A DNA stretch of 64,000 nucleotides, from assembly GCF_037975245.1 (NCBI RefSeq), contig NC_092562.1:26151054-26215053 (forward strand), written 5' to 3'. Positions 1 to 12,029 of the stretch are shown in pieces; positions within the stretch are counted from its first letter, which is position 1; each line of letters starts with the position of its first letter. The position numbers and the translations under genes were made by a program. This DNA comes from Apostichopus japonicus (lineage: Eukaryota > Echinodermata > Holothuroidea > Aspidochirotida > Stichopodidae). Under the pieces are notes generated by a model. The model ran no database searches, was not told the origin of the DNA, and was given only the letters and a program-made list of their open reading frames with translations.

Positions 1-90
1 TGTTACCATAGTGATGACTGCCCTACCCAGCTTTTGTTAACGTAGTAATGACTGCCTTACCCAGTTGTTGTTACCATCTTGAAAGCTTCT
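1..90. repeat. short tandem repeat at window edge
   Basis: About 2.3 copies of a roughly 36-bp unit built on TGTTACCATAGTGATGACTG / GCCCTACCCAG. The array may continue off the left edge. Confidence 0.6.
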
Positions 91-1073
91 GAACACAGAG
101 ATTGCCACAACATTATAAATACCATGCAAATAGGTATTCAAAAACTTAAAATGAAAGTAGATTAATAATCTGTTTTAAGGTTTAAATTTGAATCTTTATT
201 ACCATTTTAGCATATTCAGCAAAGTTGGTGTCTCCGTAAGGTTCCTTTCAGCAACTTGTGTACATTCTTGCATACGTCTCTTGTCATACATAATAAAAAG
301 CACAAAATATTAGATTTCAAACTAATATTTTGTGATGTAACAAATATTCTAACTTTTTCCATCAACAACATTTTTGTTGGGAAATTCTTTGTGTTCATAT
401 TTCACTCTTAATTTATGTTTGTTTACGAAGAAAAGACGAGTCGTGAGCTATTATCTCTTTAAATACAAAGTTATTTACAGTGCGTACTGCGTAGCCTGCG
501 TAGGTTGTCTTTGCTAAGGTATCTGGAAGCAACGTGCTCGATAAGTTCAACATAGTATGAACCTTAGCCCAAGGTCATTTCAAATGACACAAACCATGCC
601 ATGCTGAAAACTTGAAAAGACAACAGAGAAGAGTTGCTCTTATCTCTCCCCATTTGGTGAGAGACTGGATGGTTAGCAGTACTTTATTTAGTGATTTTGT
701 TTTATTTAAAGTGGCTTTGAAATGAGTTCCTTCCACATTTTGTTAGGAAGGATAAGTTTTGAAAGCCTCATAAAACACTGACATGATAAAAGGATTTCTT
801 GAAAATATAGTCTCTCTTAAGATTTCACTTTTAAATACATACATACATACATGTGCAATTGAAAGGATTATAACTGATTGTTTGAACCAAAGGACTCTTC
901 TACCTTGGTGTATGGGTAACGCTCTAGTATCACTTCAAATTGACTTGCTTACATGCTTCCTCATCATTGCTGCACTTGCATCGACTAACTTATTATTTTA
1001 TCTTGAGCATTCCTTAGCCTTATTTGTGTCTTAGTAATATATTACATTTTGGCAATGTCATTGGCATTTACAG
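91..1073. other. BABAM1 intron, no exon seen
   Basis: This stretch precedes the first visible BABAM1 exon. I looked on both strands for a MERIT40-like upstream exon and found none, so the 5' coding exons should lie to the left of the window. The sequence is AT-rich with no clear repeat boundaries. Confidence 0.5.
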
Positions 1074-1183
1074 GTCCAGGACTTTACATCTCACATAGAT
1101 GACTTTCTTCACGTCATTCAAGATCTGACGACTGACGGGCGGGAATCAGAATCGTGCAATCTAGCTTCACTCTTTGAAACAAT
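1074..1183 (+). CDS. BABAM1: BABAM1 exon a
   Basis: Preceded by TTTACAG and followed by GTAAGA. Reads VQDFTSHIDDFLHVIQDLT and continues to SCNLASLFET; matches the MERIT40 segment just before IPPPY. It starts in phase 0 and ends with two bases of a split codon completed by exon b. Confidence 0.85.
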
Positions 1184-4100
1184 GTAAGAGGAAACTTTTC
1201 CTTTTTTCAGAACGTTTTTTGTTGTTTTTGTTGTTGTTGTAAATTTTGGATGCACTGATCAGTTTCTCAAAATGAGAAAATACACTGTTATGTTTTGAAA
1301 GTAAATTGTCCATTTAATGCTTGAAAGATGCATAAAGAGGACATCATCTTTTTTTAAAATTTATTATTATTTTCTTTTTTATCTGATGGCATCTCATCTC
1401 ATCTGTCTTCTTGCCTAGAGGCAAATAAGGCCTTAACAGAGCGTCTCCATTCATCTCGGTCGCCAGCTGCGTTTCTGGCCTCATTCCAGGATCTCCAACC
1501 AGCCCTCTCTCTCTCTCTTTATCTACTGTCCTGCGCCATGTTGTTTTTGGTCGCCCTCTCTTTCTCCTGCCCTCTGGTGCCCAAGTCATGCTGATGTTGC
1601 TGTCGTTGTTTGGGTTTTGGCGCAATATATGCCCAATGAATTTCCATCTTCTTTTCTTAATTTCGATGCATAGTGGTCCCATTTTTGCTCTCTTTAGCAC
1701 TTCCTTTCACCCATTCTTGCCATCTTATCCCTAGCACTCTCCTGAGGCATTTGTTATGAAATATATCGCTCTTCTTTTCATCCCCCTTATTCTGATGGCA
1801 TCTATGGTACTCTTATTATAAAAGTGAGAAAGCTAATGTCTAAGCTAATTTCTAAGCTAATTTCTAAGCTAATGTCTAAGCTAATTTCTATTAGTAAGAT
1901 TAAATTTCTCGGGGTAATTATTGATTGTAATCTCACTTGGCAAGAGCATATCCATAGTTTATCCTCACAAATTGCAAGTGGAGTCGGTATTATTGGTAGA
2001 CGTAAATATGTGCTACCAAAGAGCGTTCTTCGCACTTTGTACTTCACTTTGATATATCCTCATTTTACTTATTGCAGTACTGTATGGTCGTGTACCAGGC
2101 AGTCTTACTTGAAACGTCTGTTTCTTCTGCAGAAACGAGCTGTTCGACATATTTGTCATTGTGGCCCTCGTAATCACACTGATATTCTATTTAAAACATT
2201 AAATTTATTGAAACTTCAGGACAAAATCAATCTAGGAACTGCTTCAATCACATATCGTTTCATACACAATCTGCTACCAGACGCTCTCTCTAACTTTTTC
2301 ACAATCAATTCCCTCATTCATAACTACAATACACGGAATCCTCAGCTTCTTTAGCATACTGCAAATCGCACAACTTCTTCCCACTCAAGCCTTCGTTATC
2401 GTGCCACCAATCTTTGGAATATTTGTTTTACATTAATGGCTGCATAGAGCAATATCTTGTTTGTATGAGCAATCCCCAGAATTAAAGGTATATTTCAGTC
2501 GCAAGTTTATTTGTGTTATATAGTCAGAGAAATATGAACTGAATGAAATGATGCTGTGTGTCAGGCAATATTCCTTTTTCGTCAACACCAAAAGCATTGT
2601 GAAGATTGTGCCTTGATTTATGTTTTAGTAAACATGTATGCAGATCGTTTTTGGTCATTCTTTGCAGACATGACAACATCGTACTTCCAGATGTTGAAAA
2701 CCGGCAACTTATTCCGCCACCTTACACTATTCGTACACTCTTCATATACGGCAGGTCAAATGTTGTGCCCGCATTTGAAGAAGAAAGCAAAGTAAGTTCT
2801 GTGATTACCCTGTTTTGTATTTTCTCAGAATATTAGAATGGGGTTATTTCAATTTAAAGATGAACGATAGTGATTTTTCAGCATCGACGAAAAAATTTTA
2901 TTCAAGAGTATTCTAGTTGGTTTCCATATTACACATGTGAAAATTCAAGTCAATCCGATGTTGGGAAAGGCTTAAAAAAAATTCCTAAACTAGTTGATTT
3001 TTTAAACAAAAATTGGGCTTTTCGCGAACAGCGATATGATGATCACGTGATCTACAGTGACATGTGACGTCATTATGATGATAACAAAGTGAGCTCGGCG
3101 TAGTGTACTTCAGCAGTGTGCACTGAGTGTGTAAGTTTAGTTGCAACCTACTCTTATATTGGACTCGACAAACAACCTAAACCAGAGAGGAGATTTGATA
3201 CACTGCGTGAGACATTTAACGGTCTAATTTTAATAAGGTGTTATTGTTCCTGCTTTTTCTTGTCGTTTTAGTGAAGCCGACTGCCCCAATGTAAATTACG
3301 GAATAATCGGTCATAGAGCCATCTCGGGCCCAATTGAAATTTGCGTGTGGCAAGGTCACTAAAGTAAAAAAAGTTTGAAAGATTGATGCTTTTATGCCGC
3401 AGTATTTGTATATATCCCGATAAATGCAACAGTAAGTGTTGGAACTGGAAGACATGTCAGACGTGAACAACCCAATGACTATGTGAGGAGAGAATCCACG
3501 TACAAATTTCAATTGGGGCATGGACGTCTCTTAGGCAGAGTTTTTTGGGCAGAGATGTGTTCATACCCTCCAAACCACTTTAAATGTAATACGAATAGCA
3601 GGCGCGTATCCAGGGGGGGCGTTGGGGGCGCGCGCCCCCCGGGTAAGAAAAAGAGGAGAGAAAAAAGAGAAGAGAAAAAAGAGAAGAGAAAAAAGAGAAG
3701 AGAAAAGGGAAAAAGAGGGGGGGGGGGAAGGAGGAGGAGAGGAATGGAAAAGAAAAAGAAGAAAGAGAGAAAAAGGAGAAAAGGAGGGAGTAAAAGAAAA
3801 AAACGCCAAGACACCGGGAAGAGAAAGAGGAACAGTGACATCATTACAGCGCTGATCCCTATTATATACACAGGGAAGCCAGTGACGGATCGAGGATTTC
3901 GGAAGGGGCGTGCGCCTCACCCTACCCCTTACACCTTGCTATGAAACCAACTGTGGCTGGTCTCGAACTCGACCGAGTCTTCGAGTAACATGACGCATTT
4001 AGGGAAGGGGCGACCGCACCCCCCCCCCTCTGAGCAGATTTTTTTATGATATCGCTAGTAATTTCAAAATAGAAAATGCTTAGATGCAACTAACAAGGTC

Positions 4101-7100
4101 TGGGAAGTGTCATTTCCAGCGATCTGGGAGGCATTTTCGGCCAAAATTTTCTTGTACGCTTCGCGCCAACTCATGGTGGCGCTCCGCTTAGATAGCTTGC
4201 CTACATGCTTCTCCCCTCCCTTGGCAAATTCCTCACTACGCGCCTGTTCGAACCTGTAAAGGAAACAGCAGATATTACACCATATCAGTGAGCATGAAAA
4301 TGGCGTTCCAGGATGAACAGCCTCAAAACAGTCTATGTGTGTAGTAAAAGGCGAAGGAGCCCAATTTGATTTGGGGAGCTGTAACGACTTGCCCGAAAAA
4401 TATAACCAACATTTTCGCGCTCCGCGCGCGTTCAACATGATGATGTCAATATCATATAAGCAAGCATCGGTTATTACATCGCATGCCATCATGTACCGTA
4501 CGGTCAGTGAAAGTCGCGCAGTAATACCGCGGGATGCTCATGTAAACAACGAATTGTCCTATGTAGATGGAGAAAAAGCATGAAGGTCCAATTATGTCAA
4601 AACTCTCTTTTACATTAGTAATGGCGAATTAGTCGGCCAAGCTTAGAACTTTATTTTAATTACCAAGGAGATAATTTTTAAACTATTCATTTCATTTAGC
4701 TACATCATTGCAATTTATTTTTCTTTCAGTAGGTGCCCGAAAAATTCTCAGCATATTGCCCGAATTTTCAAAAAGAAATATTTCGTTAGCCCCCCCCCAC
4801 CCCGCCTCCTTCACCTATGTGTGTAGTGTTCGGTTTCGGAAATATCTGGTATTTTTTTTAATTCCTTCAACGAAGTGTTATAATAGCCGTTATTTGAGGT
4901 TTCAGTATTTGTACACCAATAAATTAACTGTGTCTAAATTTTCTAAAATTTCCTGGCCAACATTCTTCATCATACTTCCTTCTACTAGTGCAGTTTTGAC
5001 CTGTCTGTTAGGGGTTCAAGGAGGTTTTTCTATATTGGTTGTCCGTAGATGAAATTTTTTGCAACATTATGGGTATGTTTTGAAGTGAGTTTAATCACGA
5101 GAAATGTGAATTTTGAAATTCTGAACAAAAAATGGGCTTAAAACCTTCCAAAGTAGGGCTGTCGGGTATTGTGGGCCGCGACGTAGAATCACCTACAAAA
5201 AGCAATGATCCACAGGAGATTCGATGATGAAGTCGAACATGATGTGTGACTGCTGACAATCTTCAAAAAGGTTATGGATGGGGGGAAAAAAACTTGGTTC
5301 TCAGGCAAAAGTGTACATCTGGTTGGTCATTTTCAAGCCCCAGAAGTGTCATTTCCGGTTATCTGGGGGGTATCAAAACCAGAAATTTGCTTGTACGCTG
5401 CGCACCAACCGATGGTGGCGTTTCGCTTAGATAGTAATTCGCGCCCCCGGGTTAGAAAATCCTGGATACGCCCCTGAATAGGAAATGTATGTATGCTTGA
5501 GCGAAACAAAACATTGTGTAAGTATTACTTACGGTAGCGCACAGTCACTTATGTTTGCAGAGTGTGAAAGTACCGTTTGCGGACCTACGTGAAGTTGCCA
5601 GGGCTAGAATACGATTCCTCCTGAAGCCCAAACCACGAGGCATGCATGTGAATGAACGCAATAGGCATTGCATGTAGTGAGAAAATTGTTCGAGCTATAG
5701 ACTAACTACTCGATTGAGTTCAAATGTGGTTGTATTTCAAGCTCAGTAAAACTTTTCTGTTGGATTTAATGACGCACGGAACAAGGAACGTTTATGTTTT
5801 ACAGTAGGCCTATACAAGCGAATCTACTTTGTTTAGAACTTTGGATTTTCTTTCGGATGTTATACTAAACTACGTTTATATCATCACTATTGTTATTGTG
5901 CCAGTTTGACTGGTAAGTGAGCACATTCATACATCTCTCTGTATAAAACCCGCCAAAAACGTGATCTTGAGATTTACGTTACTTTGGGTCAGCTTGCGAG
6001 TTGCCTCTTCAGATATTGGGAAATCGTTGCGAAATCGCCGCAAATTTCGTAAAAAAAACTTGTAAACACGTGGTGAAGAAATCAAGAAACACCATGATAT
6101 TCATTATCTATGAAGACTTAAAGAAGGGGTTTGGGGACATAATTATCCCCAGGGCCTGACCTGGCATACTCTGAGTTTTGTGACAGAAGTAATGATTGAG
6201 TATTGAATATATGATGGGAAAGTTTCTCGATCCTTAGCCAGTTAGACAGGGAGATCAAGACATTTCTTCAGGTCATCAGAAGACCAATAATAGTCTTTTG
6301 ATGATGGAAATAAAAATGAATGCGATATTTGCAGAAATTACCAAACTTATTTATTTTGCAGTGTTCTCCACATTTCAAATTCTTTTCTGTAATCCCAATT
6401 GTCTTCATTCTCAAGCTCAATCTTTCTACGTCTTCCAAATGTTTGAATTTATATTTTCTATCTTATATTCCTTTCTAGGCTCAGCAGAGGCTCGTAGAAT
6501 CTCCTTACTTCTTCTTTGATGTGTTTTATTTACATGAACCTCCCAGTGAGCTGAACAAATGCAAAGTAAGTGACGTGTCATGCTGGTCCAATGGCCATAT
6601 TCATCCTTGCAATCAACCTATTAACTAATATTGACTCAAAGTCCTGCCCTGCACACACCAGTGGTGTATTTAGGATGTTTGATGGGGAGGTGGGGAAATG
6701 GGGGAGCAGGGGGGCGGGGTTGGCAGGTACTGGAGGCAATCAACCATCTAGAGCAAGAAGGGGCCTCATTTTGGAGAGGTGTACACTACACTTTGAGAAA
6801 ATTTTCTTCATATGAGGGGGTTAGATGTAAAATGCTGCTCTTATATTATGCATCATATTTCCTTATATAATTCAATTTTTGCATTTCTGAGTACAGAAAC
6901 TGCATTTATTTTGCAACTGCATTAGACACTAAACATACTAACAGAAAAGGAAGACATAGCAATCCTTAATTGTATTCTCAGAAAAACCGTTGTCAAATAT
7001 AATCAGTTAAGATACTCAAAATATCTGGAGGGAAGGGGCCGGGGAAGGTTGTGGGGGGTGGAGTGGATGGTTTGGGAATGAAGTGGAAATTGCTCCCCTC

Positions 7101-7536
7101 TTGCACACCCCCCCCCCCCAATGCATCCTGTACCTATGCCCAAAGTAAAAACTTATCTTTGCTCTCTACAGGTCATTTCATATAGATATTCAATGTCTAA
7201 CATAACTTAAAATGGGTGCACTGGTAGATAGAGGTAAATGTGTCAAACGAAGAGATGAAAATATCTTTGCTGTTTCAAAAGACTTTGAGGGGCTGCATTT
7301 CCATCAGTAATTTAAGTGTTATTTCCTACTCATCATCTCCTATGTTCAACTTTTACCTTTGACCTCAGGAAATATTTGATATCTTCCTGGCTCTGGACAA
7401 AGAGGCTACTTCTTACATCCATGAGGTTGGGAGAAATACCACTCACGTCTACGACAAGTTTGCGATGCTCCTCGCACACCCGCTACAGAGGCAGATGCAA
7501 GAAGTCTGTACTTATTCAATCTTTCCAAACCCATGA
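1074..7536 (+). CDS. BABAM1: BABAM1 (MERIT40), C-terminal half, four exons
   Basis: Spliced CDS from exons 1074-1183, 2668-2791, 6479-6565 and 7369-7536, giving the last 162 residues of BRISC and BRCA1-A complex member 1. All introns are GT-AG and all phases agree. Family hallmarks, in order, are IPPPYTIRT, PYFFFDVFYLH and LLAHPLQR, which match the C-terminal part of animal MERIT40. MERIT40 is a VWA-like scaffold that assembles the K63-specific deubiquitinase complexes BRCA1-A (nuclear, double-strand break response) and BRISC (cytoplasmic). The vertebrate protein is about 330 residues, so roughly half is off the left edge. Introns carry an RTE fragment, a CR1-like fragment and a 1.9-kb TIR element. 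An AATAAA lies 18 nt after the stop. Identification rests on my memory of the family, without a search, but four independent exons agree. Confidence 0.9.
1382..1803 (-). mobile_element. 5'-truncated RTE-type LINE with 13-bp target duplication
   Basis: On the minus strand this encodes the C-terminal end of an RTE-like endonuclease/reverse transcriptase: KKRRWKFIGHILRQ, TWAPEGRRKRGRPKTTWRRT and QLATEMNGDALLR. An upstream frame reads KCLRRVLGIRW, so the copy is frameshifted. Perfect 13-bp direct repeats TCTGATGGCATCT flank it at 1382-1394 and 1791-1803. The minus-strand 3' end carries a short GATGA-type tail, as RTE elements do. The body is only about 400 bp, so it is dead on arrival. Confidence 0.85.
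1830..1889. repeat. 12-bp minisatellite
   Basis: Five consecutive copies of AAGCTAATTTCT or AAGCTAATGTCT, directly between the RTE insertion and the CR1-like fragment. Confidence 0.8.
1893..2440 (+). mobile_element. CR1/Jockey-type non-LTR retrotransposon, RT C-terminal fragment
   Basis: The reading frame contains KFLGVIIDCNLTWQEH, LYFTLIYPHFTYCSTVW, LQKRAVRHI and LLPDALSNFF, the thumb and C-terminal region of CR1/Jockey-group reverse transcriptases. A stop at about 2352 is followed by further in-frame similarity (SLRYRATNLWN). The catalytic fingers and palm and the endonuclease are missing. It is an inactive fragment inside a BABAM1 intron. Confidence 0.85.
2668..2791 (+). CDS. BABAM1: BABAM1 exon b
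   Basis: Flanked by TTTGCAG and GTAAGT. One base completes the codon from exon a, then 41 codons read HDNIVLPDVENRQLIPPPYT and on to FIYGRSNVVPAFEEESK. IPPPY followed by RT is the best single MERIT40 signature in the window. Confidence 0.9.
3599..5476. mobile_element. 1.9-kb TIR element with 5-bp target duplication
   Basis: Left end CAGGCGCGTATCCAGG and right end (reverse complement) CAGGGGCGTATCCAGG differ at one base. AATAG occurs immediately outside both ends (3594-3598 and 5477-5481). The interior has G/C tracts, a GA-rich block and copies of a dispersed motif (4098-4205 and 5340-5435). No transposase is visible, so it looks non-autonomous or decayed. Confidence 0.75.
3640..3830. repeat. 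purine-rich low-complexity tract
   Basis: Polypurine block of GAGAAAA-type units with an internal poly-G run. Its long ORFs on both strands are compositional artefacts. Confidence 0.9.
6479..6565 (+). CDS. BABAM1: BABAM1 exon c
   Basis: 29 codons between TTTCTAG and GTAAGT, phase 0 to 0. Reads AQQRLVESPYFFFDVFYLHE then PPSELNKCK. PYFFFDV is a conserved MERIT40 string. Confidence 0.9.
6659..7140. mobile_element. possible G/C-tract TIR element
   Basis: The left edge CAGTGGTGTATTTAGGATG and the inverted right edge GGCATAGGTACAGGATGC resemble each other, and both run into G or C tracts. I could not find a target duplication, so the boundaries are approximate. Confidence 0.35.
7369..7536 (+). 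CDS. BABAM1: BABAM1 terminal exon d
   Basis: Acceptor GACCTCAG, then EIFDIFLALDKEATSYIHEV and on to DKFAMLLAHPLQRQMQEV, ending CTYSIFPNP and TGA. LLAHPLQR is a MERIT40 C-terminal signature. The protein stops soon after that motif and lacks the acidic tail of vertebrate MERIT40. Confidence 0.9.
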   Translation, partial: EIFDIFLALDKEATSYIHEVGRNTTHVYDKFAMLLAHPLQRQMQEVCTYSIFPNP

Positions 7537-7553
7537 ACGTACTTCACAATTGG

Positions 7554-7559
7554 AATAAA
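7554..7559 (+). terminator. BABAM1 polyadenylation signal
   Basis: AATAAA 18 nt downstream of the BABAM1 stop, which implies an unusually short 3' UTR. Confidence 0.6.
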
Positions 7560-10500
7560 AGAAGTTAATAGGGGTAACCCCATGCAGACATATTCAGAAT
7601 ACCATTAGACAATTTTTATACAAGTACAGGTGATATGCTGGAAGTGTTCAGTTGGCTGAAGTTACAAAGTTCTGAATATTGTCCTCAAAGTCTATCTTGA
7701 TACAAATTCCTTCTGATTGTTCCCAGGCTAATTATTCGCACCAGGTCAGAGATTTGGATGGTTTCAGCATAGTCACTTTTCTGTACAGCGACCATGTTTG
7801 GTCTTGTTGTAGGTAATACTGGCTTGTATAGAAGCAGCTGTTTGGTAAATGTTAATAGACAGGTGTGTAAGTAATTGTTTAGTTTACAGTCAAGAGTCTC
7901 ATCGCAAATGTTCTTTTCTGAAAGTATCAGCTCAAGTTTACCCATAGAACTCCTTCATAGATGCATTAATAGTCAGATGCGATATTGTTGATGGGCAGTT
8001 GTATATGTATATATATAAACACTTTTACCCATCATGTTATAAGATTACCGTACATAGGAGGGAACATTATGCTGATCCTATGCTGACTAGATGCTCTTTT
8101 TTTTACGATGGGGCTCTCAGGCCACATACTAAAATTAATAGAGGGCGCTGCCATATCAGTCATACCTAGTTCCGCAAAATTTTACACGCTACAGTCTCTG
8201 ACTGTGAGTTGATCACCTGCAATATTGCATACATTGCATACAAGTGCAACCTTGAACTAGTCAGTAACCCAGCACGTTTGTGTGCAAGTTCATCTGGCGT
8301 ATACGTGTGCTGTTTTCATGCGATCGTGTTACTCAGAGATTTAAGATCTTGTGCATTATGACCGATATGTTAGCTCCCTCTGTGGAAACGCTGGACTGTT
8401 CCATCGTAAGAGGACGAAACGCCAGGGTAACCACCAGTGTCATTTTTTTTCTTCATATGTTAAATAAAGGAAATTTGTTTACAGAGTTGGTTGAGATTCT
8501 TTATTGTGAATCGTACAAAACTAATTAATTTCCCACCACATTGATTGTTTTTTTTTTTTAATGTCAGCAGTGTGTATAATGTGTACAGTACAGAGTATCT
8601 CATGTCATATGCCAAAAAGAACGCTTGGGGGGTGGGGAGAAGAGAAAGGCATAGGTCTATATGTTGCAAAAGAGCTGTTGGTTAAGTGGCAAATAATTAT
8701 GGAGACATCTCTGTTACAAACACAAAATATCTACTAAAAAACTATATTACAATTTGAAAGTAATTGTTGGTCTGGCCTAGTACCATCAAATTATTAAGGC
8801 GGTTTATATGGATTTGAAATTATGAAAATATCCATTGGTGGATATATATTTCTAGACTGCTAAATACATAGTTTAAAATGGACCTAGGCTCTGCATACTG
8901 TGTTAGTAAGTGTTACAGGAACAATTGTATTGTAAGGTAACCGTTATCCTCCAGTTGAAGAGATTAAAACTTCTGGGCATATTGATATCTGCACAGGTTT
9001 AAAGAAATAAAGAAGGATATATTAAACTCAAATTAAAGGATTTTTTTGTTATTTATTTTAATTATTCATGATACATTATGAGAATGTACTACAAAGCCAA
9101 TATAGAACTATCTTCAATTTTGAAATACTTTATGATTTTCGTTATTTATATGATATAACTCACTTAATAGTCATGTTACAATACTACCAACATGGAGGTA
9201 AATGTTTCAATGTAAACAGAAATTGTTGATTAAATGGGGGAAATATTTCAAGGTACCTGAGTGCAAATAAAGCAAGCCTTGATGAAGTACATGGCAAGCA
9301 TTCTTTGGCTTCTATAAGGATTACTGATGTTTCATTTCTCACACCTCTGGTTGTGAGAGTGGTCAATATTTGTAATTAATATTGACAAGATCTGTTTCCA
9401 TTGGGGATATTGAATTATGAAGTCAACAAGAGGAAAATGCCACTGCATTTTGATTTCACCCACAGATTCATGGAAAGCTTGTTTTAAACTGCCTCCTAAA
9501 CATTCTAGCTCTTTTGTATTATGATGATAGTGCATATAAATATTACATATGATTTTTTATTGGAGTAATCTGAACATATTTTGGACATTTAACTTACGGA
9601 CACTGAGAACAGGTGAGTGCAGAATGGGGAAGAATTAAATCAACAGAAAGTATATCAGAGTAAAATACTGTCTATCTTCATTGTATTCTTCATTCTATTC
9701 TTCATTGATTCAGCCTCTGAAGAAGATCCTGCTAGAATCGAAACGTCAGGCCCACTTACTATTACACATTCATTCTATTCTAGCCGAAATACTGTACACC
9801 TTTAAGTAATATAAATAATTTCAGTATTGTTTACTTTCCAGCGAATGCCTCTTTGCATGAAATAAGCACACAAGACTCATTTTGAACAAAAAAGTGCAAC
9901 ATTCTTATATATCTAATTCTGATATCATATAACAAATGGAATTGGCCTTTGGACTGGAAACTTCCCAACTGTCACACACATTCCCCGGAATTTTACTTTC
10001 TAATATAAAGCACTTCTTTGGGCAATGGAACATGTCTGAAGCTTTTTATGATGGAAACAATATTAGTTAATGAAAGTGGAAAGACCTAGACATCAGCCTA
10101 CTGTTTCATAACAAACTAAAATTTCTCAAAACTCAACCCTGTACAGTAAATACAAACCTATCACAGCTCTGAAGACTTACTTCTGAGTTGTAAACATTTG
10201 CAATTAATAAAGTAATCTTGATAACTATCCTGGTTAACTATAAGTTGAACAACCAAATTTAACTGGTTCAATATTACCTGGCTGAAAGAAAAATCCAATA
10301 TGAGTATTGTATAAAAGTAAAATACTATAAACTACCAAAAAGGTAATTGCTTTTTGAAACTCAAAACTGCCATTCTTAAGCACACATGTACTATTAAAAC
10401 TTAAAAGAAAGAAGAAAAAATGAAACAAAGTATATTTTCGGTTGCAGCCTCTAAAGGGCGAAAAGGTTTTAGGGGAAAGGTTTATTTTCAGTTGCTTTTT

Positions 10501-10785
10501 CAAATGATTTGTCGTATTAAATCCATTGCATCTTTCTGGGAACTTTCATTGCACACTTCAAGCCTACAAACTACAAAACGTTTCCTCACCAAGTATTTGT
10601 TAGATCTCTTCTAAATGGAAAAAAAAAATAAAAAATTTAATAGAGTTTGTTCCCAAAATTCTTGATAAAGCTTACAACAGAACTGACAAGTGATATGCAT
10701 AATGCCTTTAAACAGATGACAACTTGGTCCATGGAATAGGTAATCATGTGTTCTATGGTGGCATACTCCAAAATATAGTCTATAT
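7560..10785. other. convergent intergenic region, BABAM1 to SCP2
   Basis: AT-rich sequence between the 3' ends of BABAM1 and SCP2. I see no conserved exon on either strand and no boundary-defined repeat. The SCP2 3' UTR should lie toward the right of this intergenic stretch. Confidence 0.5.
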
Positions 10786-11184
10786 CAGGGTTGTCCAACC
10801 TACGGCCCGCGGGCCACAGTCCGGCCTGCCGCAGGGTTGCGTCCGGCCCGCCAGAGATGCTCTACGGTGCGAAATTTTAGTGAGCAGATTTATTGATAAC
10901 AATTTGAAGCTATATAATCAATCATTCGAACCTTCTGGGTCCAAAAAACTGCATACAGGTCAGTTTGTGTGACACTCTCAGCGGAGGGGGGGGGGCGGCT
11001 GGACTTTATTCATCTGTTTCATCAGGAAGGAAAATAAATCAGTGCGCTCCGCGCGCAGTGCTCACATTTTGTTGTCTTGGGCTTAGGTCAAAAAATCGAA
11101 AAATCGAGTGTGGGGTTCATGCGGCCCCTCCTTCATCATAACCATTCCATGTGGCCCTCCTCTGCAAAAGGTTGGACAACCCTG
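10786..11184. mobile_element. 399-bp non-autonomous hAT element, copy 1
   Basis: Perfect 15-bp inverted termini (CAGGGTTGTCCAACC) and a perfect 8-bp duplication GTCTATAT on both sides (10778-10785 and 11185-11192). The interior is GC-rich just inside the termini (CGGCCCGCGGGCC) and has no transposase ORF. A second copy in inverted orientation is at 35042-35444. An 8-bp duplication and CAGGG termini are typical of hAT elements. Confidence 0.9.
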
Positions 11185-11302
11185 GTCTATATCAATCTGC
11201 AAAAATGTTCTTCCCTTCAGGAAAAATGCTGAACAGCACCAGGAAAACATCTTTCTTCAAACAGGAATTTAAAATCAGGGAAATTGATGCTGTTTTAAAT
11301 AA

Positions 11303-11468
11303 GGGGTTAATCAGCGGTCTAGCGTGCGTTACTCACAGGATTAATGCACGATCGGAGGATAATGCAAGCGATGCACGAGGGCGGAGCCCGAGTGCATCCA
11401 GCGATAGCATTAACACCCGGAGTGCATTAATCACGTGAGTAACGCACGCTAGACCGTTGATTAACCCC
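11303..11468. mobile_element. foldback MITE with 34-bp inverted arms
   Basis: Arms 11303-11336 and 11435-11468 are inverted copies with one mismatch, beginning GGGGTTAATCA. The interior is itself near-palindromic around CGAGGGCGGAGCCCGAG, so the whole 166 bp could fold back. A 22-bp piece of the left arm recurs at 11573-11594. No target duplication is evident. Confidence 0.8.
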
Positions 11469-12023
11469 GTTCATTCATACACTACTATTTGTGTGAGGGA
11501 AAAATCATAAAACAAAACATTTTTGGTTACATATAACCAAAGATTTATTAAAGTGATGCCCCGTAATTTTACCGTGCGTTACTCACAGGATTAACCATGG
11601 TCAGCTGACCTGAATGGACCAATAGGATTAAGGAATCTTTACTAAGTATGAATGAACATACTTTTAAGTGTACAGATGTGTTTAGTTGTTAGTAGAAGCT
11701 TGTTCACTAGTGATGTAAACTTTGGGCTCTCTTTGCTAAAGATCTTTTTGGTCGTGGTACAGCAATTGTCAGCTATCCGGTGAGGGGTAGGGTTTAGCCA
11801 GTAAGAACTGCTACAGAATCTTAAGATCAAATTACTGTAGTACTTTAAAGATTAGTGTGTAAGTCAATGGGGTGTTTATATGGAATATGCTACCCTACTG
11901 TATGTGTACACAGTTAAAGCCATGTCCATTATTCAAGGACGGTTATATCTAGGACAATTAAGTTTATCAGTAGTTGCATAAAACATGTGCATTTTCTTTG
12001 CAGCATGTTTTCCTCTTCAGATT

Positions 12024-12029
12024 TTTATT
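12024..12029 (-). terminator. candidate SCP2 polyadenylation signal
   Basis: AATAAA on the minus strand about 550 nt downstream of the SCP2 stop. It is the nearest canonical hexamer I noticed; position alone supports it. Confidence 0.3.

Noticed and set aside
3483-3944. Long overlapping ORFs on both strands (153, 120 and 119 aa)
   Set aside because: Purine-rich low-complexity tract inside a TIR element; composition keeps all frames open.
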